From contig MU859062.1 in assembly GCA_033297205.1 (NCBI GenBank), forward strand, positions 310,001 to 374,000: 64,000 nt of DNA, written 5' to 3'. Origin of the DNA: Pseudoneurospora amorphoporcata. Its lineage: Eukaryota > Ascomycota > Sordariomycetes > Sordariales > Sordariaceae. Below, piece by piece: positions 25,487 through 38,257 of the stretch; the first letter of the stretch is position 1, and each line of letters opens with the position of its first letter. A model generated the notes under the pieces. It worked only from the letters and a program-made list of their open reading frames with translations. It did not search any database and was not told the origin of the DNA. The position numbers and the translations under genes are program-made.

Positions 25487-27678
25487 AGCGAAGGTCCTTC
25501 ATCACATCAGACGCACGCCGGTCCTCAGTCAGTCGCCCCAGGCAATCTGACCCCTCGATCCCGACACAGTACGCCATCGCAACCGACCATCAAAAGCGAA
25601 GGGTCGCGACAACAGCAAGAAGAGCGTCGAGCGTAGGCCGATTTGTTTGCAGCCCAGAGAAATATAACGAGGAGTGATGATGACGATACACGCTTCACCC
25701 CCTTTGTTCTTTTGGAGAACTGGAAGGGTGGTTTTGTATGACTAGATGATTGAGCTCCCCTTATTAGAGGGTTTGAGCACTCATCATGTCTTTTATGATT
25801 TCCCTTCTCTTCATGTCTCATCACCCTTGCTATTCTTCCGTTTGCTCGCATTCTGTCAGTACCAGAGCGGCAGGGTTTACATACCTACATTGGAATAGAA
25901 CGGGCACCACGTACTACGCAATCGGCATCATAAACGGGGCTTGGGGGTTGCGGCTGTTGGGTCTGGTGCGGGTGCAGGGAGGTCAAAATGGAACACGGGT
26001 TTTTGGCTTCTGTCTTCGAATACCTAACGACCACCTTTTTCTGTATCCTTTTTCTTGTTTTACAGCTTCGCCTGAACCTGTCATGTCTTCGGTTTCTTTT
26101 CTTTCTTTTTTTTTTTTTTTCCTTTTTTTTCTTCTTTTGCAACAACGCACACGCGGGAAGAGGATGGTCTTCCCAGTCATTTTTATTACCATGCATCTTT
26201 GTTTTCTTGCTCATATCTAACGTGTAGGTTAACGGCCTAACCTCATACTTGGCGTACCGGTGCGGGCTACAGCGGGTTTGAGTTGATCCTGTCTGCTGCT
26301 ATATGACTTATACGTCATATCACGGCCCAAATGGGCTTTTTTGTCCTTTTTTTAGCTCTCTACCAGGAGAATAGCTACCGGCTTGGGGGTGTTGTGGGAA
26401 GGGGTAAAACGGGGTGTGGCATTTGGGTAAATGACTGGGGATTTGTCTTTACATGTGTGGTCTTCATGTGTTGGAAGCATGTCACGAAAGAGGTGGTTGT
26501 CAAGAACTTCGCTGTCTGTTTTTACTCAGTTATTATTATCTGGCTTTATCTTTGGGGATCGGTACTTTTCAATACGTCTTCCTAGCTCACATTCCGGCCT
26601 TGTTCTTACTAAGAATGGCAAGAAGACGCGGACGTGGACGGAAATTGAGACGGGGAAGAGTAGGACAAAAACCCCAAGCGCCGATCCAAACCGAGCTGGC
26701 GATACCCTAAGAGGCGAGGAAGGTGAAAAGGAGGGCCGTGGGGAAAGGAAGAGGACAGCCGAGAAGAGGAGAGGAGAGCATACCAATCAATGTGGAAAGG
26801 AGAAGGGAAACAACCATACAACAACAATGTACAGTGTAATTTGACACCACCACCCCGCCCGCGCAAACATACCCACACGCACGCACGCCACCATCAGCAA
26901 CCTTATGTTTGGGAGGATAACCTGGTGGAAACCGGATCAAACTCTGAAACCACTTTTACCTCTTCTAATCTTGCAAAAGCTTTGGCTTTAGCACACCCTT
27001 CTTCGTTCTTCTTCTCTTCTGGACTCTGTCAACCACCACCACTACCGCTATGATCCTTGGATCCTTGGTTCTTAGTCACTTTAGGTCGTCTGGCTAGCTC
27101 GGCAGCGTGCGATTAGAGAGAAGAGAGAAACTTGCTTCGATCTGATATCATATCTGAACCTCCGTCCCATGCTGTTCAATACTGGGTGAAAAAGTTATGT
27201 GAGACAGAAATCAGTGTGAGTTCGTACATACCTATGTACTAAACTACGGGATGGATCATGGATGTTATGTGATGCTATGTATGTCATCTTGACTGTAGGG
27301 ATTAAGTCTAAGAGTGATCCAGATCTCGCCTTATGAGGCTGATCAGGTGAATGCATGGCATAGCAAGACGCAGGTGGGTGGGATTCATGAAGGGCAGGCA
27401 GTTAATCCCATGGATTCGGGCCTCCATTTCCCACAAGGCAGCTTACGATTCACTCATTCACCTACCCACTAACTCCAGTCATCAGAACCAGTCCAAAGTC
27501 AGTACATAGACTAGCTGGTGTGTCAAGAATGAACCCCCGCCCAGAGAATGAATGGTTGCTGCTGAGTGTGTCCAACACCAACAATCATGCCGTGCCGTGT
27601 CATACTCCATCTTAAGTTAAACCCTCCGCGAATCCTTCGAACCTTTCAACCCTCGATTCTCGATTCTCGCGCAGTCGG
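25487..27678. other. Convergent intergenic region, 2.2 kb
   Basis: 3' flanks of the FAR1-like gene and the thiamine gene. Contains a T15 run (26106-26120) and a purine-rich block (about 26610-26790, AAGAGG-type). The small frames here have no recognisable content. Confidence 0.5.
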
Positions 27679-30409
27679 TCATTGCGCCATCTCCTCGTCC
27701 TTATAAGGGAACATCTCCCAGAATCCAATCTCCATCTAATTACACATTACACACGTTAGCTCTAGCTCTCCCTGTCTTCATTGCCTTCGATATTCACCCA
27801 TCATCCAGTCAAGGTTCAAGAGAAGCGTGACATAAGCTCGAAAACTCCCAAAAGAAAAGAAAAAAAGAAAAAAAAAAGAACTAACCTTAGTAGCATGTAC
27901 AAAAACTCTCACCAACTCCTCTATCCTCCCAGGGCTCTGCAGCACAGCATGTCTTTCAAGTAACTCGCGGCCCGCTTGGACGGCGGTGGTATAGTCGTCC
28001 GCGACGTAGTTGGCGATCCAGGTCCAGTAGAGGTTCTCGTGTTCGCCGGTCTTGGACGTGGGTGATGCGTGCAGGTGGGCGGCGATGGCGCCGTAGCCGA
28101 GGAGGCATGGGGCCAGAGCGATCTGGAGAGCGAACCAATCTTCGGATTGGCCCATGTCTAGGACGTATCTATAGAGGGTTGGTTGGGCAGTGGTTAGTCT
28201 AGAGGGGGTATGGATTGGGAAGGGAAGGGAATGGGAAAGGGGGGGAGCGAGTGAGAGAAGGAAGGGGGAGAGGTGGAGGCTGCTTGTGTATAAGTGAGTG
28301 AGTGGGAGAAGGAGAACAGCTCACCTGGTGTATGCCGTGCATGCTGTTACAAACAATTAGTGTTAGTTGATCTCCGCGTGTGAAAGAACATATCCTTTGA
28401 GAGGGGGGATGATCGATATTTACCCATATGTTCCTCAGTCTTCTCCATCTGCTCTTTGGAAATGCCAAAACCAGCGCAGTATTGGACATGGAGATTCATC
28501 TCCCTGAAGCAGTTCGCAACTATGGCAGCCGACTGTTCAGTCACCCCGTGTCGTTAGCCTTACTCTCTCATCACAACCACGGTACGGGACCGGTTATGGT
28601 AAAACTTACACCAGCAACATCTTCGATATTCTTGGCCTTGTACGACGCCAGCGCGTTGGCACGGGCGTAGTGAATCTGTAACGGACAAAGAGTTAATCCA
28701 AGTGAGCTCAGAAGGGGTATAACTAGGTACGGAAATAAGCGCAAAGAACGCATAGTGGGTTACAGCAAAACAAGTCAGGACATACGAGATACACATAATC
28801 CTGCATCAGATATCCCTTGAAGGATTCCCTCGGCAGTGTCCCATCACCCATGGCCATAACAAACGGGTGGTAGATGTAGCGGTCCCATACTGGGGCGACA
28901 TCGGGTCGTTCGAGAAGATAGTCGAGGAAGTGACCACTAGTGACTTCATATTAGCAGCAACGTTCCGGTACATGCCGCAAGGGGAGGGAATACTCACGGG
29001 GAGAATGGAAGTGCCTTGACGGAGTGAAAGTGGTTAAGGGGTCCGTTCCCTTTACCTAGCCCAGGCGCCGTCCTGATTGCGGCATCGACATATCTGATTC
29101 CAGCCTTGACGGCCGAAACCATGCCCATCCCCTTGGCGAGGTTAGAGGCAATGGCGGCTGTGAAGGGAATGTTAGTCTTTTCAGTCCATCATTATGCAGA
29201 CCATAAACTCTCGGGCCTTTTTAAGCAAAGAAAGTGGAAAATAACTCAGACTCACAAGCCAGCGAGCACCCAGTACCATGAGTATTCCTAGACCTCTGGT
29301 ACGACATCTCAATCTTGACCACTTGCAACTTCTCCTCTCCCTCTGCGGCCCTCTTGGTTCCCTCTGCAGCAGGTCCCACGAGGACATTGACGACGATTTC
29401 CTTCTCGTCCTCCGTTTTTGCTTCGGTACCATCCCTGCGGAAAGGAGAATGGCCGCCCTTGACCAGCACCCACTTTGACCCAAGTTTCTGCACCTTGAGG
29501 GCAATTTCCTCGAGATCGGCAACGGACTGAACAGGGCGTTGGTCGTGGCCGGCTTCAAGTAGGAGTGTGTTTGCCTCCGAGACGTTAGGTGTCAGGATAG
29601 TGGCTAGAGGGAGGAGTTTCTCGCGGAGGGCACGGGAGGCGGAGTTAGGAAGGAGTTCGGCGCCTGTTGTGGCAATCATTACCTGGGTAAATGTGTAAGC
29701 ATACGTTGGTGTTACTGAAGTGGTGGATGACGGGATGTGATAAGTTGGCCCTTTCAGACACAGTGGTAGGTGGAGAACTGAATAGAGGATGGTGCACTGT
29801 GGCACTTTAGAGACAAAAAAGGGGCAAGGCTAAGGTATGTAAACAAACAAACAAAACGGCTAAAGATGAAAGAGCCTACCGGGTCAACAACCAACGTCTT
29901 GAGCTTGTGGTCATGGATAGCCTGAGCAACAGCCTCGATAGTGCTGGCCGAAGCAAGCATGCCTTGATACCAGGAAAGTCATTAGTGAACATCTACGTTT
30001 CATTTCTTTTGCGGGGGACCTCACCAGACTTGACAACGTCAACACCAACATCCTCCACCACAGCATCAATCTGCTTCCTTAGAAAGTCCACGGGAACCTC
30101 GTGAATGCCGTACACCCCTCTGGTATTCTGAGCCGTCAAGGCGGTGGTGGCTGTCATAGCATAGCATCCATGGGCGGCAATGACCTTTTGGTCCGCTTCG
30201 AGGCCTCTGCTTCATGTCAGATCGCTTGTTCCAAGTGTGAGGAAATGGGCAATGAGAATATGGAAGTTGGAGAGGACATGAACATGAATAGAATAATACT
30301 GGAAAATAACAGAAACACCCAAGGTTACTAACGCTCCGCCCGAACTGTCCGACCCTGCTATGACCAATACTCTGGGGAGTGTACTACCACTGTCGTTGAA
30401 AGCACCCAT
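27679..30409 (-). CDS. THI20-like bifunctional HMP-phosphate kinase / TenA thiaminase II fusion
   Basis: Phosphorylates hydroxymethylpyrimidine (thiamine pathway), with a C-terminal TenA domain that in the family salvages or degrades thiamine. Eleven exons: 30333-30409, 30025-30206, 29880-29962, 29682-29256, 29157-28998, 28936-28786, 28675-28610, 28532-28424, 28343-28325 (19 nt), 28168-27886 and 27735-27679, giving 537 residues. All junctions keep frame. The ThiD ribokinase-like domain covers about 1-305: VIAGSDSSGGAGLEADQK, VDVVKSGMLASA, VVDPVMIATTG, LTPNVSEAN, and the anion-hole HGTGCS with Cys253. The TenA domain covers about 315-537, with YIYHPFVMAMGDGTLP, FKGYLMQDYVYL and nucleophile Cys446 in LAPCLLGYG. 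The yeast THI20 fusion has the same order. The acceptor of intron 2 (AAG) is slightly unusual. No TPP riboswitch was recognised upstream. Confidence 0.92.
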
Positions 30410-31273
30410 CTTGGGGAAGCTGATTTGATCATGTGTGGGCTTGGGTTGATAGGGGGATAGGAATGTATCGAGAAGACCTGGATAAGATGAAGAATGAAGA
30501 CGGTTACTGGAGGTGATTATGTTAGCGGAAAAGACGGGATGTTGTTGGGGAGTGCTGGGAGGCGTGCCAGCAAGGTTCTCTCGTCAAAGGCAGGTATCGT
30601 GCATGCCATTGATAACCGAACGCAACTGTCAGAATACGCCAAGCTCTCCCGTCTGTCACTTCCAAGGAGTGGGGTGTTACAGTGGGGTTCCAACATTTCC
30701 TTCCTAAAACGTCCGTATGACTCCTCCATCCACCATCTTAGCATCGAGAAGCAACTGCCAACCAACTGAACATTGCCCATGATTATCGACCCTTGTATAC
30801 AAACGAGTCTTGTTTTCACCTATCCTCCTAGATCCAGCATTATACAGCATTTACGCATTGAAAACGACGGGGAATATGATACAACCAAGATAGAAATTTG
30901 TGAAAGAGCAACAAGCCAATACTTTTAGCACCACAACAAATTAGGATTTATTTGTCCCTCGGTAACCAACGCCTTCGCCTTATATGTCCAAGCATGCCAT
31001 GCACAAGTAGAAACAAAAAAAGAAATAGTCTGATATGCAAAAGGGGTATTGCGATACAAAGCATGGAGGGCACAACCTCTCGTGCGAAAAGTACAGGTCT
31101 GTCGACAAAGCCCCAAACGAGGAATTCGAATGAGGACTCAACCTCGGAAATAAATCCCGAAGAACAGACGAAGAAAAGAAGAGAACAACATCGTAACTTC
31201 ATGCATCAGTCCATCGTTATCGGCCTGGGGTTATAATCGGCGAGCGTAGCAAAACCGATATGGCGCAATGGTT
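30410..31273. other. Intergenic region between noxR and the thiamine gene
   Basis: An 864-bp interval between two genes on the same strand, holding the thiamine gene's promoter and the noxR 3' flank. An A-rich stretch lies at about 30840-30950. I saw no convincing TPP aptamer core. Confidence 0.5.
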
Positions 31274-33144
31274 CTATATCTCTTGGACCCAGACCTGTTA
31301 ATGTTGTTAGTATGAACAGTCCAGCAGGACAATGACCAAGGGGCAAAACCTACCTCCATCTTCCCAGTCTCCAATTTTTGTTTCCTGGCATTTTGCTTGA
31401 CAGTTTGAATGAGCATGTCAAGATCATCTTGATCGCCCACCGTGATCATATCACCATCTGGAGAGTCGTCATCCTTGATTTTGATCTTGATGCGGCGGCG
31501 AATGCCAAACTTGCTCCTGATCTTCTCCTCAAAGTCAGGGAATTCAATGGCAGTTCCAACCATGATGTAGCGAACATCGCCAGCATGGACCTTAACCCGT
31601 ATGCTGCGAAGTTCAGGCCGCCTAGATGAACCGCGTCCTCCGGAGCTTCGAACCGTGTTGGAACTGGGCCTACGACCAGAGACCATCTCAAATTCACCCT
31701 CATCGAAGGAAACGTCATAATCGCTCTCTTCGTCCTCTTCCTGGATGTATCGAGGGGCGGGGGCGCCTCGCTGGCTCCTCTGTCCGCGGCTGTTTCGACT
31801 GGGGCCGGGGCCGCCGTACATATCGTATAATTCGCCTGGATAACTGTCCTCCTCTTCCTGTTGAGTCCGTCTCATTCTTGGCGGCGGCGGCTGGTCGCGT
31901 TGAGAGAAACCTCGGGATGGGGTGGCCGATGCTGCGCGAGAAGGCCGCCTAGAGGGCTCTTCCGGCGACGTTTTTTCGTAGCGATCGCTCGGTCGGACCT
32001 TATCAAGGTTGAGCTTAGCCGGCATGGGCTTGGGTCCGTTTCGGACAGAAGCACCGCGGCTCATCTGTGACTTTTCATTCTCGGGCGGCGGTGTCGGCGG
32101 GAACATGCTGCGGTTGGTCGGGGGCTCCGATTGTTGCCTTCTGCTCTGTAGCCCAGGCTTGACGAGGTTGGTAGCGGCGAAAGACAGCGACTCGACCGGC
32201 CTATCATCCTTGACTTCAAGTTTTCCAGCCTAGTTCCGCTAAAGTCAGAAATCGCAAAGGAAAGAGAACGTAAATCGAAGAGACTGACATTCTTGATTTC
32301 AGCACCAGCAAAGCCAGTGAAAGCATTGTTCGCATCTGATGTTGCTACTAGGCGGGCCTTCCCAAGGTAGTCTTTGGTCTTTAGGTTTCGCACTTTCGCT
32401 TCGTTTGGTCGGTAGACGACACCGACCGGAATAGAGAAAACAGTGTAGCCCTGAGCACTTGTCAGCAGTATTCCGATTTCGAGATGCACAATGCGCTTAC
32501 CTCTGCATTCTCCTTGATCGCTTCATCGATCACGTTATGGTCCTCGACCACCTTCTCCTTGGCCGCATATGCCAAATCCTGCATACCAGCTTCGGTTTGT
32601 TGAAGGTAGATGTAGCATAGACCGCGGTTGAAGAGGACTTCGCATGAATAAAGCTTGAAGAGAAGGCCCAACTGCGCGTAGTCGATGACCTGGTTGCCTC
32701 GAAGATATAGGAGTGTATCGTTGAAATTGGCCAAGGCCTCTTCGAAGTCGCCAAGTAAGAAGTTGGAAACACCCTGTTGGAAGTATGCGACAGCTAGGTA
32801 CTGATCGAGTCGGATCGCTCGTTGATAACACTCGACCTGATTAAAGAGGGTATGTAAGCTTAGGTCGGTGTCACAAGAAAAAGTACGTTCCGCGACTTAC
32901 GGCTTGCTCGTGTTGACCCAGAGTCGCATGAATAACTCCCATGTTGAAGAGGATCTTGGAGGTGTCGGCAATCTTTTCGAACTCCTGCAAAGCAGCATCG
33001 AACTCGCTATTGTCATACTGCGTGAGGGCAGAGACCCAAGTCTCTATTTCCTATAGCCATAATGGTGCGTGAGCGTTGGGAACCAGATCGGATGGAAGGA
33101 GGCAATATGAGACGAAAAGGTGTACTGACCTGTTTTAGCGACAT
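31274..33144 (-). CDS. noxR: NADPH oxidase regulator NoxR (p67phox-like)
   Basis: Cytosolic activator of fungal NADPH oxidases NoxA/NoxB, acting with Rac and Bem1/Cdc24 at sites of polarised growth. Six exons: 33130-33144 (15 nt), 32901-33050, 32501-32836, 32289-32450, 31354-32229 and 31274-31294 (21 nt), giving 519 residues. Introns are 50-79 nt. The tetratricopeptide repeats occupy about 1-165 (MSLKQEIETWVSAL, then KILFNMGVIHATLGQHEQAV and YLAVAYFQQGVSNFLLGDFE). An activation segment follows (GYTVFSIPVGVVYRP, about 168-182). A disordered Pro/Arg/Ser/Glu-rich middle runs to about 425, then a PB1 domain from about 428 to the end (RSIRVKVHAGDVRYIMVG, then DDDSPDGDMITVGDQDDLDM). It lacks the SH3 domains of animal p67phox, as expected of fungal NoxR. 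The tiny first and last coding exons are easily missed. Confidence 0.93.
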
Positions 33145-36100
33145 GTGGAGGTGTTGTTAGACGTGTGTGTGATGTTGGGTTGACGCCGACTCGGAGCAGC
33201 GGGAGATGTGAAAACAGAGAAATGAACACCTGGAAGCCCTTCTTGGAAACAAGTCGCAAGATTATTAAAACACCTTTTGGCCCGCGCGGACCCGAAGCAA
33301 TGGAGGAATAGGAGGTGGTGTATCGGGACGATTCAAGAGTAACAGCGAAACATGCAGAGGGGTTGAGCGTGGCCAGGCCTGCTGTCTTGTATAAGTGGGC
33401 GGCAGATTGGGCAGGCCACTGTACGGGACCTGGGGGGCCAGTAGCGGTGGGAGCAGCCAGGGTGGCAGCAAGGGCGGCAAACAGGGGGGTGCCCGTCGCT
33501 CTGGGCTGGTCGAGTCAGCGGCAGGATGGCACCGCTTCGTCCGCACGCACACTTGTAACTTTTTTTTGCACCGCTAGCAGCTCTCTTTTCACAGGTCTGG
33601 CTGTGCTTGGTCTGCAGGTGCTGAGCCTGGCACGCCTGGCTGAGGTGGTCTTGTTGGGCTATCGGCCTGGGCAGAAACGGCAAGGTCCCCGCGCCTCGTT
33701 CGTGGGCCCAAAAGCTCCCCTAGTGTACAACTTCTCAGTGCAGTCCGATGCTCCGTTCGGTTCGTGGGACTCGGAGGAACGTGGGATGGACGATGGTCGC
33801 TATAAAAACGCTGACCACCGACCTGTTGATGTTGCTAATTAGCGGCAGCTTGGCATGTGACGGCTTGTGATCTGTGATCTGACTTTGGAGATTCTCGCAC
33901 AATAGTATTGTCCGTCTTGGTATTTGGTGTTGGACCCCACAACGCAGGTCCAGGTGATGATGTTCAGGTACCAGCGGGTAGAGGCTGGCGGGAGCAATAT
34001 CGAATTGCAGGATGCAGATGATGACAGCAGGAAAGGTAACCTATACTCTGTACTCTCTGGACCCTGACAGGAACTAAACAGTTGGTTTAGTAGTATGTAA
34101 CTGGGGTACCAATTGATGACCTATCCAGCAATACCAATCCAGATAGATAATACCGGCTTATGGTGTGTACAGATGCTGTCAACGAAGATCAAAACCAGCC
34201 AACAGGCGCCCGGTCCAGCTCCTCGGAAATTGTCCTAAGATCGTGGGGGAGGATTGGGATCAGCCCGAAGAGTGAATGTCTCTGATCGACTCAAAGGCAG
34301 GCGGCTATCAGTTGCCAATTAGGTAGGTATAGTGTAGATATAGAAGGAACGAGTGCAGGTTGCTGGCTGTCTGGTCTTGGATGACAAAAAAGGACAGGCT
34401 GCGGCGGTCGATTGGTGACCGGGACAATGGAAATGAGAGAATGTCATCAAGTGACGAAGAAAAGAGGCCGTGTAGCCCAAGGTGTCATGCGAATCGGCAG
34501 AGGGAATTGTTGGTGTTTGTGGTGGAGAAGAGCGAGGGTAGAGGTAATGAGATCGAGATATCAAAGCAGTCGAGGCAGTCAAAGTTTAGGCGGCAGTACC
34601 TTAGGTAAACAGTGGACATGTGGACAGTTGTGGGGGCGTGTCTGGGGTGAGTTTGGGCGATCATGGGTGAGTGGACCGCGCTTGTCGGGTTGCCAAAACA
34701 CTGATGACGCTAGGGCAAGAGCCTCTGAGGAGCCTTTGTTGTCCATGCTCACAGGGGCAACCCGGCCAAGTCACCTCAGGCCAAGACAGTACAACTGGAA
34801 GACAACTCTTGCAAATTTCAACGTTGCAACTGAATCTCCGACCTGGGACTCTTCCATCATGACGGTGGTACAGGAGCCGAGGCCAAACGGAGTCAAAGAA
34901 GCGTAAACGAGGAGGAGACAAAGTTTAGAAACACGGACGGGACCCAAGAGGCTAATGTTGCAAAAGGATGGAGCATGGATGGCCTGTTGATGCAAAGTAT
35001 CTTGGTGTCAGAGACATGCAACAGTGACACTTCCAGGGGCTTCCGAGTTTGAACCTCTCTCCATCTTCACTCGGCCTCTTTCCTACCGAAACGGGGGCTC
35101 TCCTGGCTTCTCCTGTGTTGCCGAGCATTGGCAGTACTGGCAGTATCAAGAACGTGATGTCAAGGAAACAAATTGCATGTTTAAATGGCTCTACCATCGC
35201 ATGTTTTCCAAGACTGGGTCGGCCCACCACCTTGATAAACTTCTGTTTCCCGTCACATGTTTGGCCTATAAAAGGCGCGGGAAAACGATGGCATTTCATT
35301 TGGCCGGGACAGAGACGAAGTTAATGGTCCCACTGCTCAGAATTTACAGAAATCGGACGTCAAGAAGGGAACAGGCTGATGTGATGAGATTGCCTGCTGC
35401 GGCATCGAGATAGTAGTCCCAGCGCAAAAATAGTGCGCACGTGTAGAGCTTGTAGGGTAGCATTTGACCATTTGGACGGGAGCTTCGTGGGTTCCGATGA
35501 GCAGTGAGTTCTTCCACCAGTTTCCCAAGCCGTACAGCTTTGCAAGTCTTGGCTCAAATCAGTCGTTTTCCATGGTCCATGATGCCTCTCTCTTATTTCC
35601 GTCCAGTCTCTCAAACAACTGTGTGCATGAATCATGATGTCAAAGAGAGAGACTCAAGAGTTCGTTGACAGCCGGAAGGCGAGAAGGGGTTCGGTCACAC
35701 TCACAACAATGCGGTCGGTGGACGGACGTGCACCACTGTCACAGAACTGTTGAACCCTTGCGAATCACGACCCGCCTCGCTCATGCAAGATCGAATCCAC
35801 AAGACCATCCCACCCACTGATTGGTTCAATTGAAACATTAGATCGGTCTTGGCGTATGGTTCCTGGCGCGTATTTCCAACTTCGTCCCTTCCTTCCCGTT
35901 CAGAATTCGGGAATTTGCACTTTCCACTTCAACCTCTTCTCACCCTCATCGTCATCGTGCCTGCCAACCAGGCTACCAGGACAGCTTGAAGCTATTCCAC
36001 TGATACCACGTGGACGACCATACCGTATCTTTTGCGGGGAGTTCATCTCTCAGCACCAAGAAGCTTCTCCCAGTCTTCCATCGTGGTCCCAGGCTTGTCC

Positions 36101-38257
36101 CGAGGCACAAACAGCCAGGCTCCCATGGCCTCCAGGAGCAATGTGAGCATCTCGAACCTTCCCACCGCCAAAACCTGGGAACATACCTCTTGGGTGCTAT
36201 CTAAGCGCCATCATTTCTCTCCGAAACGAACCGTCTCAACCCAATCACCACCAGCAAGTCGAGATATTGGTTGAAATGCATGGTCAACGTTCTGATACAG
36301 TGACAGTGACTATGTGTGGACTCTGCAGACAGGCAACAAGAATGATAGAGGTTCCCTCAACTTGGATGTGTGTCAAGCTTTTCATATGATGAATGGCCTG
36401 TGGTTGCCAATATCACAACCATCAAGATGACACACGAACACTGGGCCATGCCGGCTAGCGTCGTCCGTCTTGCCAAATACAAGGCGAGCGGAGATAAGAA
36501 CAAAACGCGTTGAACCCAAAAATAAGATGCTGGATCATTCACCGCCTCGGATTCGGGGTTGAGTATGGTAACCCACTCCCTATCACTGGACTGGCACCCG
36601 GGATGAACGTGCCATAGGGCGAGGACCACCAGTTAACGCTACCAATTATCAGGCATTACATCTGCCTTCTCTCTCGACTACGCCTGTGTATCTTCTCCAA
36701 TCTTCCCTCTCCCTCAGTTCAACATGTTGATCTTCACCCCAGTTTGCTGGTTAACCGGGTCTCCTCTAAGGCCTCAAACAGCCCCGGCGCTTAACACCTG
36801 TTCATGAGGCTGTCCTAGTTGCATTTGCAAAGTTCGAATACCAACAACGGCGCCGCAATGGCGCAGCAAGCGTGGAATGTCAAAAGAATCTTCGGGCACC
36901 GCGATGTTACCAAAGAAAAGACATGGTTCGGCACCTTCCGGGCATCGATCGGCAGTCCAGCCGGGCCTTCAACGGGGCCAGACCTAACTCAGGTAGACAA
37001 GGGGTCAAGACCGGGCGTTGCTCCCTAAAGAATCCCATCGGGTAGCACGGAATATCATAACGTTGACCTGCAAATTCGGAATACCTAACCCCGGCCGGGG
37101 CTGTCTAAGTAATATGATATCAATCTGTGGAGGACAGCTTGGGAGCCTTTGACAAGCTTGATTGAAACCCGTCAACAGGGCAGTACAGACCACTCGGGGC
37201 TAGACACTCGGGATCTTTAACGTCTTGTATCCAACAACCCCATATGCATCGGGAGAACACATTCGTCACTCCGTGAGGCAACAGCTTGAATTTGGCATAA
37301 CACTACATCAAACCACCTGTCTCACTGCCCGGATTTTGGTCGCCATGACACTCGTTCCGTTTTAGCTCCGGTTTGTACTGCGCGTGGTCAATTTCCCCAT
37401 AAGACAAAGTTGCCATAAGCGAGTGTTTCTTCTAACCTCTACCCGCGTTATGACTATACCACAAGGAAACACCAAAAGTGCCGCACTAATACGTTATCTA
37501 CCCGTCAACAACGACACCCGAGAGAAACCCAAACTCCCTAATCACCTTTTCCCCCCCCCCCAACTCTGCGGAGATGAGAGATACAAGAGCCGAGAAAACT
37601 TGATGGGACTTCACAATAAAGAATGCGATTGACGCTACCCATTCCCATCCCCCACCGCGAATACCACATTCCCACGGTTCTTCTTTGGTTGCAGGCAACG
37701 CTGTTTGTTGTCCATCGAGGTGGTAGCGTTACCGAGCAGACAAATCACTTTCCGTGTCTCGGGCCGGTTACACACAAAACCCATTGTTTCACAAATACGC
37801 TCCTTCAATGGTGTGTCAAGCAAAGCCACTCGACTTATTATGCCGAAGAGATGAACATGTTGGTTTAGACTTGAGTCCAGTGAGAAAATTATCTGCTGGT
37901 TGAATACGAAAAAGTTTGTGTGATAGACTTGGTTGCCGAATCACATTCATTGTTTTCTATTCAGACCTGTGATATGAGGGGACCACTTACTTGAACTGCA
38001 ATGCTTCATCACAGTTGTTTTCACTCAGAGCAGTTGCCTCTATGAACATTTGTGCTTTCCGAACGCCATGGAAATATTCATTTCACATCATATCCTACAA
38101 ATGCCTGCCCGTACATGCCAACTCGCTCCTTGAGCCGTTATACATATTCCCAATTTGATACCATTCCACCTCTTTCCGCCCCGCCACTCATATTGTACAC
38201 CTAGCAAACTAGCACTTTTTCCAACACCCGTCCACATCATACCCATCAACTTGCTAC
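33145..38257. other. Gene-poor stretch upstream of noxR, 5.1 kb
   Basis: Base composition is ordinary and there is no sign of repeat-induced mutation. Frames reach at most about 175 codons (33315-33842) and read as random sequence. Minor landmarks are a C11 run at 37551-37561 and a 12-nt palindrome CCCCGGCCGGGG at 37089-37100. It may hold the extended noxR promoter or an unannotated non-coding RNA. I cannot support a gene. Confidence 0.45.

Noticed and set aside
30410..31273. TPP riboswitch upstream of the thiamine gene
   Set aside because: Some fungal thiamine genes have one, but I could not find the conserved aptamer core on the correct strand.
37089..37100. 12-nt palindrome CCCCGGCCGGGG
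   Set aside because: About sixteen 12-nt palindromes are expected by chance in 64 kb; nothing nearby gives it meaning.
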